From positions 124,001 through 188,000 of the forward strand of contig JAIUPL010000002.1 of assembly GCA_020160935.1 (NCBI GenBank): a stretch of 64,000 bases of DNA, in the 5' to 3' direction. Positions 49,003 through 56,181 of this stretch are shown one piece after another. Origin of the DNA: Bacteroidota bacterium. Its GTDB lineage: Bacteria; Bacteroidota; Bacteroidia; Chitinophagales; Saprospiraceae. Under the pieces are notes generated by a model. The model made no database searches, had not been told where the DNA came from, and saw only the letters and a list, made by a program, of their open reading frames with translations. The first letter of the stretch is position 1; each line of letters starts with the position of its first letter. The translations under genes and the position numbers were made by a program.

Positions 49003-51279
49003 TTACAGGTTGAGCCAGTACACCACTTTCAGTATCACGGCCTTGTTTTTCGGTGAAAAAAACTGCACCGGCGTATTGCGGATTTGCTGTGCGTAGGAGT
49101 TGTCGGTGTACACCAGGTACACATCCGATACCGGTGCGAAACGCCATTGCAGCCGTGCATTGATGTTGAAATTGTTGGCTTGCAGGTTGTACTGGAAGAA
49201 GGAACTGAAAAAAACGCTGCGGCTAAACGCCAGTTCTACCCGTGGCCCGACGAGCCAAAAATCTGCCGAAGCATAAGGTTTCGGCAATCGGATATTGTTG
49301 TAACTATAAAGCACCGACAAGATGCCTAGCGGCTGCAACCGATATGCCAGGCGGCCTTCTACCTGAAATAAGTCGCCATTGAAATATTCACCTGCTGTGA
49401 CGGAAATATTGCCCTGCAATTTGGTGGTAGTGCCGGATGTGTACTCGGCCGTAAAGCCTGAATACCCGTAGCCACCCACTGGCAACGGGTCGGTACCTTC
49501 GGCATCCAGGTTGGTGGGGTCGAAGGCTTCGAACAGGTAGGTGTAGCCGTTGTACAGCGCCACCTGCCCGTATCCCTGGTCTTTAAACCCCACGCCGAAA
49601 TACATGGATGCATCGCGGTCGGTGTGTTTGCCATTCAGGCCGTAGGTAAAACTGCCTTCTATGCCGGTGTAACAATTGGTGACCTGCCTGCCAGCCCAGC
49701 CTTTTTTCGGGTAAAAGCGGGTTTCCAGTTTCGGGAAAAACGACTGCACGCCTGTACGCGGCACAAAACCTGCCTCGGCCGAATAGGTAGAGTCGATGCG
49801 GTTGTAACCCAGTTGCGCATTGAAATAGCGGTCGTTGTAAGACAGAAAACTGGCCAGTGTGCTGCCGCGTTGCGCTTTGTCGGGCGAAAAGGAGCGGTGG
49901 TAATACCATTCGCCTTCCCAGCGGTTGTCCTTGGAGTACAGGTTGTATTCGAGGCCGGCCATGCGGTTCCAGGGCTGCCAGTCGGCGCGTTGCTCGTTGT
50001 TGAGGTCGCCGAGAAAATTTTGTTTATTTACTACTACAGCGCTCAACACACTGCGTTCGAACACCTTGCGCTGCACGGTGGCTACCGTGAAATTGGCAGC
50101 CGGAAGAATGGTGTCGGCATTCCAGTCGCGGCGCCTGGTTTGCATATTCAGCAGGCCGATACGCCACTGGTCATTGAGTTTGCCGCTGAGCCGGGCGCCA
50201 GCCACGATGGGCACTTTTTCATTGCGTTGCAGCACCGGGTTCCAGGCCAGGCCGATGCGCCGGGAAAAAAACGGCCGCGTATCCGGAAATCCGTAAAAGG
50301 CAAACAGATCGCGATTTTCCAGAAAAAATTGCCTGGTTTCAGGAAAAAACAACTCGAAACGGCTCAGGTTGGGCACCTGTCGGTCCACTTCTACCTGACT
50401 GAAATCGGGGTTGATGGTCAGGTCGAGGTTGAGGCCCGGCGTGAGGGCCACTTTGGCATCGCCGCCGATGTTGCGGTTCCAGACAAACTGTTTTTGCTGC
50501 ACTTCCAGCGACTGGTCGTTGCGCACATAATCGACACTGCCGCCGCTCGTGACGTACGGAATCAGGGAAATATTGGCGCCGGGGCGGGGAGGCGGGCTGT
50601 CCCACAGCAGTCGGCCGGCGAAGGCCAGGTTGTGGGTGCTATACTGAAATGGGACGGGCGCCCAGGTGCTCACTTCAAACTGCTGCACCTTGGCGCGGCT
50701 GAACTGCAAACCCCAGGAATTGGGCCCGTCTGACACCGAATAGCGCAGGGTTTTGAATGGAATGGCTACCTCGATCACCCAGCGGTCGTCGTAGTTTTTT
50801 ACGGAAGAATACCATTTGTTGTCCCACTCGAACGACAATTGCTGCCCATTGGAAATCAGGGCTTCGCGTTGCACATTATAAGGACTTATGCTGAACAGAA
50901 ATCCATTCAAACCATCCTTGGAAGGGTCGAACAGCATATTGAGCACATCGGTGGTGCCGGGATCGAAATCGCGGCGCAGGCTCTGGGTGATGTACGTTTC
51001 GCGGGGCTGGTAGCACACCGCGCCTATATACAGGTAGCGGTCGTCGAAAGTGGCATGTGCTTCCACCTGAAACTTCGAATAGGAAGTGTCATTGGGAAAC
51101 ATCAGTTTGAAATGATCTGCTGTGGCTGCTGCCTGCCAGTCGGGTTCATTGAGTTCGCCATCGAGCCGGATGTTGCCTGCGGCTTTTTTGATAGGCAATT
51201 GATACAGATCAGCATTGGGGGTTTGTGCCATGCTCATGCACAGCAAAAAGGTTAGCAAAAGGGTACCGAAAAAGCGCAT
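49003..51279 (-). CDS. DUF5916 outer-membrane protein with CBM9-like N-terminus
   Basis: 758 aa. Signal peptide MRFFGTLLLTFLLCMSMAQ. The N-terminal 200 residues follow the family 9 carbohydrate-binding fold: IRLDGELNEPDWQAAATADH, FDDRYLYIGAVCYQPRETYI, WVIEVAIPFKTLRYS. The DUF5916 barrel then comes: LDLTINPDFSQVEVDRQVPN, LSRFELFFPETRQFFLENRD, FFSRRIGLAWNPVLQ. The final strand is AVILKVVYWLNL. The family is widespread in Bacteroidota; a role in uptake of large substrates has been suggested but is not established. Confidence 0.92.
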   Translation of the reverse strand: MRFFGTLLLTFLLCMSMAQTPNADLYQLPIKKAAGNIRLDGELNEPDWQAAATADHFKLMFPNDTSYSKFQVEAHATFDDRYLYIGAVCYQPRETYITQSLRRDFDPGTTDVLNMLFDPSKDGLNGFLFSISPYNVQREALISNGQQLSFEWDNKWYSSVKNYDDRWVIEVAIPFKTLRYSVSDGPNSWGLQFSRAKVQQFEVSTWAPVPFQYSTHNLAFAGRLLWDSPPPRPGANISLIPYVTSGGSVDYVRNDQSLEVQQKQFVWNRNIGGDAKVALTPGLNLDLTINPDFSQVEVDRQVPNLSRFELFFPETRQFFLENRDLFAFYGFPDTRPFFSRRIGLAWNPVLQRNEKVPIVAGARLSGKLNDQWRIGLLNMQTRRRDWNADTILPAANFTVATVQRKVFERSVLSAVVVNKQNFLGDLNNEQRADWQPWNRMAGLEYNLYSKDNRWEGEWYYHRSFSPDKAQRGSTLASFLSYNDRYFNAQLGYNRIDSTYSAEAGFVPRTGVQSFFPKLETRFYPKKGWAGRQVTNCYTGIEGSFTYGLNGKHTDRDASMYFGVGFKDQGYGQVALYNGYTYLFEAFDPTNLDAEGTDPLPVGGYGYSGFTAEYTSGTTTKLQGNISVTAGEYFNGDLFQVEGRLAYRLQPLGILSVLYSYNNIRLPKPYASADFWLVGPRVELAFSRSVFFSSFFQYNLQANNFNINARLQWRFAPVSDVYLVYTDNSYAQQIRNTPVQFFSPKNKAVILKVVYWLNL

Positions 51280-51372
51280 GAAAAGGAGGACTGGCTAATG
51301 ACGCAAATGTAGGAGAAGCGATTTTTCGGGAAGATGTAATTGAGGCCTTTAAACGGGAATTTGGTCGGTAAA

Positions 51373-51461
51373 TAGAGGTGAGAAGTGTGAGAGAGTGAGA
51401 GCGTGAGAGATGTGAGAGCGTGAGAATGGTGAGAGCGTGAGAGTCCGTAGAGTGTACCGCT
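51373..51461. repeat. Half stem-loop: GTGAGAG arm and left half of the apex core
   Basis: Heptamers from 51373 to about 51444, then CCGTAGAGTGTACCGCTTGT at 51445. The second half of the core and the CTCTCAC arm are missing; unrelated tandem repeats follow. Confidence 0.85.
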
Positions 51462-51484
51462 TGTCTCATTACCACCACCAACCA

Positions 51485-51690
51485 GCCCTGAAAGGGCGTA
51501 TCCAATAGCACAGGGCAACGCCCTGTGTATTCGTATCCCATCCCCCAAAAAACACATATTCACCTCATTCCGGCAACGCCCTGTGTTTTCGTATCCCATT
51601 CCCCCCCAAAAAACACATATTCGCCGCATCCCCGGCAACGCCCTGTGTTTTCATATCCCATTCCCCCCAAAAAACAACCCACCCACCACA
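51485..51690. repeat. Three tandem units of about 60 bp with short palindromes
   Basis: Units start at 51514, 51572 and 51634 (GGCAACGCCCTGTGT, then TTCGTATCCCATTCCCCC and AAAAAACACATATTC). The first is preceded by the hairpins GCCCTGAAAGGGC (51485-51497) and CACAGGGC/GCCCTGTG (51509-51527). The stretch 51691-51861 is A/C-rich with no gene. Confidence 0.85.
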
Positions 51691-51861
51691 TTGCCCACAA
51701 CCTCACAAACCCGCCCAATTGTTCCTCATTCTTCCCAAAAACACCTTTTTCTACATATTCAATAAAAACAAATACACCTCTCTGCAAAAGTCAATTCCCC
51801 AGCCCCGGCGAGGCCCCGCACCTTTGTATCATCAATTTAAACAAAGGAAATTCAATCAATC

Positions 51862-52551
51862 ATGAAAAAATACTTCGTAGTACCCGCCTTTTTTGCAGCC
51901 GCCATGTTGTTCACCTCTTGCGACCAACTTGTTCGGGCAGCCATCGATGATGATACCGTTTGTGGTGAAAATGTGAACACCGGTTACCGGACGGTAAGCG
52001 ACAAGGCATATGAAATGATGCCGGTGATGAATGAAAACACCCGTTTTGTGTACACCAATGCTGCCGGGGAGGAAATGAAACTCACATTAAAGGAAAAGCG
52101 CGAACAAAAAGCGGTATTGAACTACAAAATTCTCTGCTACAACGCTTCCTACAACATTACCCAGTACGAATACTGTGAGACCCAAATGGTAGATTACGTG
52201 TTTGAAAACGCCGAACAAGGCGCAAAAATTTACTACAGTTGGTACCTCGACCAAAAGGACGAGATGATTTACAACGCTTTTAATACATCCATTTACATGG
52301 GCACCCTGACAGGCGGCAGCAACACCTGGGTAGCCGACGACCTCGGCAACGAACTGCCTGCCATTGCCGGAATGGGCGAATGGGCCCGCGAGGTAGGCGA
52401 CACAACCATCCTGGGCCGCCCGTTTCACAACGTGACCTATTACAATTGGGGTATCAACGCAGGAAAAGGATTCTACTTTGAAAAAGGGAAAGGTGTGATC
52501 GCGCTTCAGGCCAACAACGACATATTGTGGGTGCTGGATCGGGTAGAATAA
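51862..52551 (+). CDS. Lipoprotein of unknown function (229 aa)
   Basis: Signal peptide with lipobox MLFTSC (Cys 20). The mature part has VYTNAAGEEMKLTLKEKREQ, YEYCETQMVDYVFENAEQGA and GRPFHNVTYYNWGINAGKGF; ending in KGKGVIALQANNDILWVLD. The GxGFYFEKGKGxIAxQ ending is common to small Bacteroidota lipoproteins whose role is unknown. A CACCTTTG hexamer-like element at 51819 may be the promoter (one mismatch to consensus). Convergent with the DUF3137 gene at 7 bp. Confidence 0.8.
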   Translation: MKKYFVVPAFFAAAMLFTSCDQLVRAAIDDDTVCGENVNTGYRTVSDKAYEMMPVMNENTRFVYTNAAGEEMKLTLKEKREQKAVLNYKILCYNASYNITQYEYCETQMVDYVFENAEQGAKIYYSWYLDQKDEMIYNAFNTSIYMGTLTGGSNTWVADDLGNELPAIAGMGEWAREVGDTTILGRPFHNVTYYNWGINAGKGFYFEKGKGVIALQANNDILWVLDRVE

Positions 52552-52558
52552 CGCCCGC

Positions 52559-53500
52559 TCAGTTCATTACATCCACCTCTTTTACCAGGTTCAGCAGCAG
52601 CGCCAGGTCTTCATAAAACTCTTTGACCACTTCAAAACTGACGTTGGTGGCAAACAAGGAAGGTTCCAGCAGGTCGCGATCCTGGGTCAGGGCCAGATAG
52701 ATTTTATCGCCGATAATGGAAAAATAAATCTCCTTTTGGCGGTTCGATTGCTGGAACCGGTGGCGAAACTGCAAAATAGCGCGCTGCATTTCTGCCGAAA
52801 TGATGTCTTTGATGCGCGTTTCAGCAGTCGCATAAGTATCAAAAATCGCTTCAAACTCCGGAAGCACCATGCCACGAATGCGCCTTCCACCTTCCAGGTG
52901 AAAGGCGCGTTCGCTTCTGCTGAGGTATTTTCGGTAGGCATCGGGCAGCACCAGCACTTTGCCGTGCATATCCCAGCGCTGATAGTCGGCAATCAGGAAA
53001 ATACCGCGGAACACATAATCGAGTCGGTTGCGCACCGGCGAAAACTCCCGCACCCGCAGTTCGCAGGCTTCGAACGGTGTTTCGCGCACTTGTCCGCGAA
53101 TCATGTCCTCCCCTGCATAGTCGTGGGCCGTAGTAAAAATGCGGCTTTCCAAAAATCGTTTGGGGGGTATAAAGTCCTTCGGGTTGTAGCCTTCAAAAGA
53201 AAAATTCACATCGTTGTCGATAAAATCGAGCAACAACTCCACGATACGCGGCTTGAATTCCTTGAAAAACACCTGAATGCGGAATACCAGATAGGCAATC
53301 CAGCAGCCAACCGGAATCAGCAGGAGGAGGGTAATAAAAAATATGTTGAGATAGACCTGTAATGCCAGTACGCCTGCCAGCAGGAGCACCGACATAAACA
53401 ACAAGCGCACCAGTCGCCGACGCCGGAGTTCCATGTGCAGCAATTCCGGGTGGATGCTCTGGTTGTAAAACAGGCGAAAATCGTGGTAGGCAGACAGCAT
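52559..53500 (-). CDS. DUF3137 domain membrane protein
   Basis: 313 aa. Two adjacent hydrophobic helices near the N-terminus (LVRLLFMSVLLLAGVLALQV and IFFITLLLLIPVGCWIAYLV). The DUF3137 core follows: FIPPKRFLESRIF, AHDYAGEDMIRGQVRETPFE, FRGIFLIADYQRW, KVLVLPDAYRKYLSRSERAF, and a C-terminal part with EIYFSIIGDKIYLALTQDRD. Members are membrane proteins of unknown role. It lies 9 bp past the end of the RHH-like gene on the same strand, so it may belong to a unit with ParA. Confidence 0.88.
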   Translation of the reverse strand: MLSAYHDFRLFYNQSIHPELLHMELRRRRLVRLLFMSVLLLAGVLALQVYLNIFFITLLLLIPVGCWIAYLVFRIQVFFKEFKPRIVELLLDFIDNDVNFSFEGYNPKDFIPPKRFLESRIFTTAHDYAGEDMIRGQVRETPFEACELRVREFSPVRNRLDYVFRGIFLIADYQRWDMHGKVLVLPDAYRKYLSRSERAFHLEGGRRIRGMVLPEFEAIFDTYATAETRIKDIISAEMQRAILQFRHRFQQSNRQKEIYFSIIGDKIYLALTQDRDLLEPSLFATNVSFEVVKEFYEDLALLLNLVKEVDVMN

Positions 53501-53509
53501 TACCCTTGA

Positions 53510-53995
53510 TTACAATTCAAAACCTTTTTGGTGGGCATATTCCTCGATATAGCCATCGATCAGTGTAACGAGCAGGTCTTTCAGATAGGCGTTTTCGAGG
53601 CGGGCGATCACTTTCAGTTTTTCCAGTTTGCTGCGGTCGACGGCTACGGTGAGGCGTTTTTTGCCCGATTGTTCGTCGGTTACAATTTCCTGAACATCAA
53701 TGGTTTGGCGAATCAGGGAGTCGAGGCCGCTACGCAGGGGCGAGCGGAAGGCTTCGGAAGAGCGGGCTTTCGATTTACCGCTTTGCGTGACGGTATCGGG
53801 CTGGTTGGATTCGTATTTTTCCAGACTTTCCTCCAGGGCTTCCTGCAGCAGGGAATCGAGGCCCGTGGCAAAGTTCTTGTGGCCGTGCTTGCGCTCGCGC
53901 TGCGTTTCGGGCATGGCATGGTCGTGGCTGCTCTGTTCGGCCTGGCTGTGGCTGAACAGGTCATCGAGCCCTTCGGAAAATCTTTTTTTACCCAT
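53510..53995 (-). CDS. ParA-partner protein with three GLDSL motifs and an RHH-like C-terminus
   Basis: 161 aa. Three short related motifs are spread over the N-terminal 100 residues: KKRFSEGLDDLF (3-14), HKNFATGLDSLLQEAL (about 39-54) and RSPLRSGLDSLIRQTI (about 84-99). They resemble the N-terminal ParA-binding peptide of ParB proteins (KxxLGRGLxALL). The C-terminal 50 residues, KRLTVAVDRSKLEKLKVIAR and LENAYLKDLLVTLIDGYIEE, have the strand-helix-helix layout of ribbon-helix-helix or DUF3408-type centromere proteins. It lies 33 bp downstream of ParA. Role in DNA segregation is inferred from neighbour and motifs. Confidence 0.75.
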   Translation of the reverse strand: MGKKRFSEGLDDLFSHSQAEQSSHDHAMPETQRERKHGHKNFATGLDSLLQEALEESLEKYESNQPDTVTQSGKSKARSSEAFRSPLRSGLDSLIRQTIDVQEIVTDEQSGKKRLTVAVDRSKLEKLKVIARLENAYLKDLLVTLIDGYIEEYAHQKGFEL

Positions 53996-54028
53996 AACGA
54001 TCTTGTTACAAAATAGCCTTTGTTATTC

Positions 54029-54796
54029 TCACCTCTCACCTCTCACCTCTCTCAACCGCTCCAGTATTTCCTTACTCAGTTCCATATAATCGTGCGCGCC
54101 CGGACTTTTTGGACTGTATTCAAAAATATCCTTGCGTTGTGCGGGGGCTTCGGCCAGCGCCACATTGTCGCGCACGTAAGTTTTAAACACTTTGTCGCCG
54201 AAATACTTGTGGATAGTTTCCACCACATCCCGGTTCAGTACCCGGCGGCTATCGTACATGGTAGCGATTACGCCGGCCATATCGAGTTGTTTGTTGAGGC
54301 GGAATTTCACCTTGTCGATCACCTGCTTGATTTTCGCTAGTCCCTGCACCGCCAGAAATTCCGTTTGCAGTGGAATCAGCACATAACGGCTGCTGGTGAG
54401 AGCATTGAGTGTCAACAATCCCAGCGATGGCGGACAATCGATAAAAATGAAATCGTAGTCGTCTGCCACCTGGCCGATCAGTTCCCGCAGGATAAATTCG
54501 CGCCCTGCTTCATTGATCAGTTCCATTTCGGCGCCCGACAGGTCGAGCGACGAAGTGATAACGTCGAGGCCCGTTCGGTGCGTATACGGACTCAGATCGC
54601 CTTCGCCGCGCAATGCTTCGTAAATGGTGATCTTCTGCCGTGGAATACCCAGCGAAATGGTCAGATTGGCTTGAGGGTCCAGGTCGATCAACAACACCCG
54701 CTTACCCAATTCCACCATAGCGGCGCCTATATTAATAGTGCTGGTCGTTTTGCCGACCCCGCCTTTGTGGTTCAAAAGAGAAACTACTATGCCCAT
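54029..54796 (-). CDS. ParA family ATPase
   Basis: 255 aa from ATG 54796 (MGIVVSLLNHKGGVGKTTST); another ATG lies two codons upstream. Deviant Walker A LNHKGGVGKTTSTINIG with both lysines, VLLIDLDPQANLTISLGI (A'), FIFIDCPPSLGLLTLNAL (Walker B), and PLQTEFLAVQGLAKI. The C-terminus has MYDSRRVLNRDVVETIHKYF, usual for Soj-type proteins. It drives partition of DNA or cargo by ATP-dependent DNA binding. The partner is the protein at 53510, not a ParB with nuclease-like fold. Confidence 0.93.
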   Translation of the reverse strand: MGIVVSLLNHKGGVGKTTSTINIGAAMVELGKRVLLIDLDPQANLTISLGIPRQKITIYEALRGEGDLSPYTHRTGLDVITSSLDLSGAEMELINEAGREFILRELIGQVADDYDFIFIDCPPSLGLLTLNALTSSRYVLIPLQTEFLAVQGLAKIKQVIDKVKFRLNKQLDMAGVIATMYDSRRVLNRDVVETIHKYFGDKVFKTYVRDNVALAEAPAQRKDIFEYSPKSPGAHDYMELSKEILERLREVRGER

Positions 54797-54848
54797 ATAC
54801 AACTTTTAAGGTTCCCGCAGGAAGGCATAAAAATACGGATTTTTTTGG

Positions 54849-55005
54849 TAGGGTTGATAAAGTTGATGAGGTTGATAAAGTTGATGAGGGTTGATAAAGG
54901 TTGATGAGGGTTGATATTTTGCCACTCGATGAATGCATATTAGCCCCTTACCCCGAGCCGATGAATATCAACCCTCATCAACCTCATCAACCTTTATCAA
55001 CCCTA
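54849..55005. repeat. Asymmetric intergenic inverted repeat, GTTGATRAR words
   Basis: Left arm 54849-54918, nonamers GTTGATAAA and GTTGATGAG in alternation; loop 54919-54963; right arm 54964-55005, complementary and shorter. The inner GATGAGGGTTGATATT pairs perfectly. It lies upstream of parA and of the S24 repressor gene (divergent gap). Confidence 0.9.
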
Positions 55006-55115
55006 TTGTTTGAAATTGCCTTCCAACAAAATCCACTGCAAATATCTGATTTTCAGAGACAAAAAGATGAATTCAAAAAAAAAATGCCAAACAGACAAAA
55101 AAAACTTTGACATTT

Positions 55116-55147
55116 TTTGTTTTTAAAAACTCTTTGTTTTAAGTTTG
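55116..55147 (+). promoter_or_regulatory. Promoter of the S24 repressor gene
   Basis: TTTG at 55116-55119, 20-bp spacer, TAAGTTTG at 55140-55147, a strong match. The 5' leader is about 95 bp. Confidence 0.72.
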
Positions 55148-55209
55148 CATCGTCAAATATGATAAGCGCAGATACACAACGCTCTTCAAAACATATTCAT
55201 TCACCTGCA

Positions 55210-55226
55210 CCGAATTGTGTGTTCGG
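55210..55226 (+). promoter_or_regulatory. Possible operator in the leader of the S24 gene
   Basis: CCGAA, 7-nt spacer, TTCGG, 19 bp before the ATG. S24 repressors often bind their own leader; here this is only suggested by symmetry. Confidence 0.25.
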
Positions 55227-55245
55227 GAAATAAACTTCCACACTT

Positions 55246-55980
55246 ATGATCAAGGAAGATAGAATTGATCTCAACGACCGTTTTATTCAGGCTTTCAAAT
55301 TGCTGGAAGAACGAGGCGCCATTGTAAAAAATGACCGGAGCGGTAAAGGCGTCGGCGATGTGGCGGATAAAGTATTGGGCAACAAGGCTTATGGTCATAT
55401 CATTCGGGCATTTCTCAACCGGGACAGCAAACGTGTGATCGACTACGGGCAGGCACAACTTTTTGCCCGCACCTACGACATCAACGAAGCATGGCTGCTG
55501 CACGGCATCGGCAATCCATTCGGCTTCGATGCGCCGGGCGACGCGCTTTCCGGCGACCGCAGTTTCAGCACGGGCTCCGGCAATATTCTGTTTACCACAA
55601 TCAGGGCCTTCGCAGGCAGTACGCTGGGGGCTGAAAGTGCAGAAGACAATACGTATTTCTCTATCCCGGGCGTAGCCGGTTCGGGTCTGGTGGCTTTCCA
55701 GATTGAAGGTAACTCTATGGATCCCGTGATCCGTCACGGAGATATTGTTGTCTGCAAATCCGTTGAAAACCTCAACGACATCCGCGACAATGAAATCTAT
55801 GCTGTGCGTTCCAATGGCAATGTATGGGTAAAATACGTGCAGAAAATTTTCAACAACCGCGGAAGAATCGTGCGCCTGAAAATGATTTCTGCCAACTACT
55901 TCGACAATGATCCGTTCGAAGAAGAAGTAAATGAAACAACCCGCCTGTACAAGGTGGTACGAAAAATATCCAACGTGTAA
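55246..55980 (+). CDS. S24/LexA-like repressor-peptidase with N-terminal HTH
   Basis: 244 aa. N-terminal helix-turn-helix-like part: DLNDRFIQAFKLLEERGAIV, GVGDVADKVLGNKAYGHIIR, RTYDINEAWLLHGIGNP. The C-terminal S24 domain has the Ser of the dyad in IEGNSMDPVIRHGDIVVC and the Lys in NGNVWVKYVQKIF; AFAGSTLGAE may hold the self-cleavage region. Proteins of this build are phage-type or stress repressors; in Bacteroidota many are chromosomal with unknown inducer. It has its own promoter and terminator and no phage genes nearby. Confidence 0.87.
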   Translation: MIKEDRIDLNDRFIQAFKLLEERGAIVKNDRSGKGVGDVADKVLGNKAYGHIIRAFLNRDSKRVIDYGQAQLFARTYDINEAWLLHGIGNPFGFDAPGDALSGDRSFSTGSGNILFTTIRAFAGSTLGAESAEDNTYFSIPGVAGSGLVAFQIEGNSMDPVIRHGDIVVCKSVENLNDIRDNEIYAVRSNGNVWVKYVQKIFNNRGRIVRLKMISANYFDNDPFEEEVNETTRLYKVVRKISNV

Positions 55981-56035
55981 CGCCAAAAAAATTCCGTTCC
56001 GAGGAAAAAACTATCCTGCTGTTTATTGTTTTCGG

Positions 56036-56070
56036 AGCCTCCCTGCGTAATTGCCGGAGAGGCTTTTTTT
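56036..56070 (+). terminator. Terminator of the S24 repressor gene
   Basis: AGCCTCCC paired with GGAGAGGCT (one bulge), 14-nt loop, followed by seven T. Confidence 0.85.
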
Positions 56071-56097
56071 ATTTGGGCCAGTTTTTGTTTAAAATTA

Positions 56098-56136
56098 AAT
56101 TTAGTCTTGTCTAAAAATAAAATTAAATTATCTTTG
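56098..56136 (+). promoter_or_regulatory. Promoter and DtxR-like operator of the TonB receptor gene
   Basis: TTG at 56107-56109, 19-bp spacer, TATCTTTG at 56129-56136. The dyad TTTAGTCTTGTCTAAA (56100-56115) covers the -33 element; its TTTAG...CTAAA form recalls DtxR/MntR-type metal-repressor sites. Operator assignment is inference. Confidence 0.6.
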
Positions 56137-56181
56137 CATCAAAATTCGATTGCATAAAAAATAACCAGGCCTTCCTGCCAA

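Noticed and set aside
53510-54796. Conjugative element or plasmid remnant suggested by ParA and an RHH-like protein
   Set aside because: No relaxase, Tra, integrase or replication gene is nearby; the neighbours are ordinary chromosomal genes.
55246-55980. Prophage repressor
   Set aside because: The S24 protein has its own promoter and terminator and no phage genes beside it, so a chromosomal regulator is more likely.
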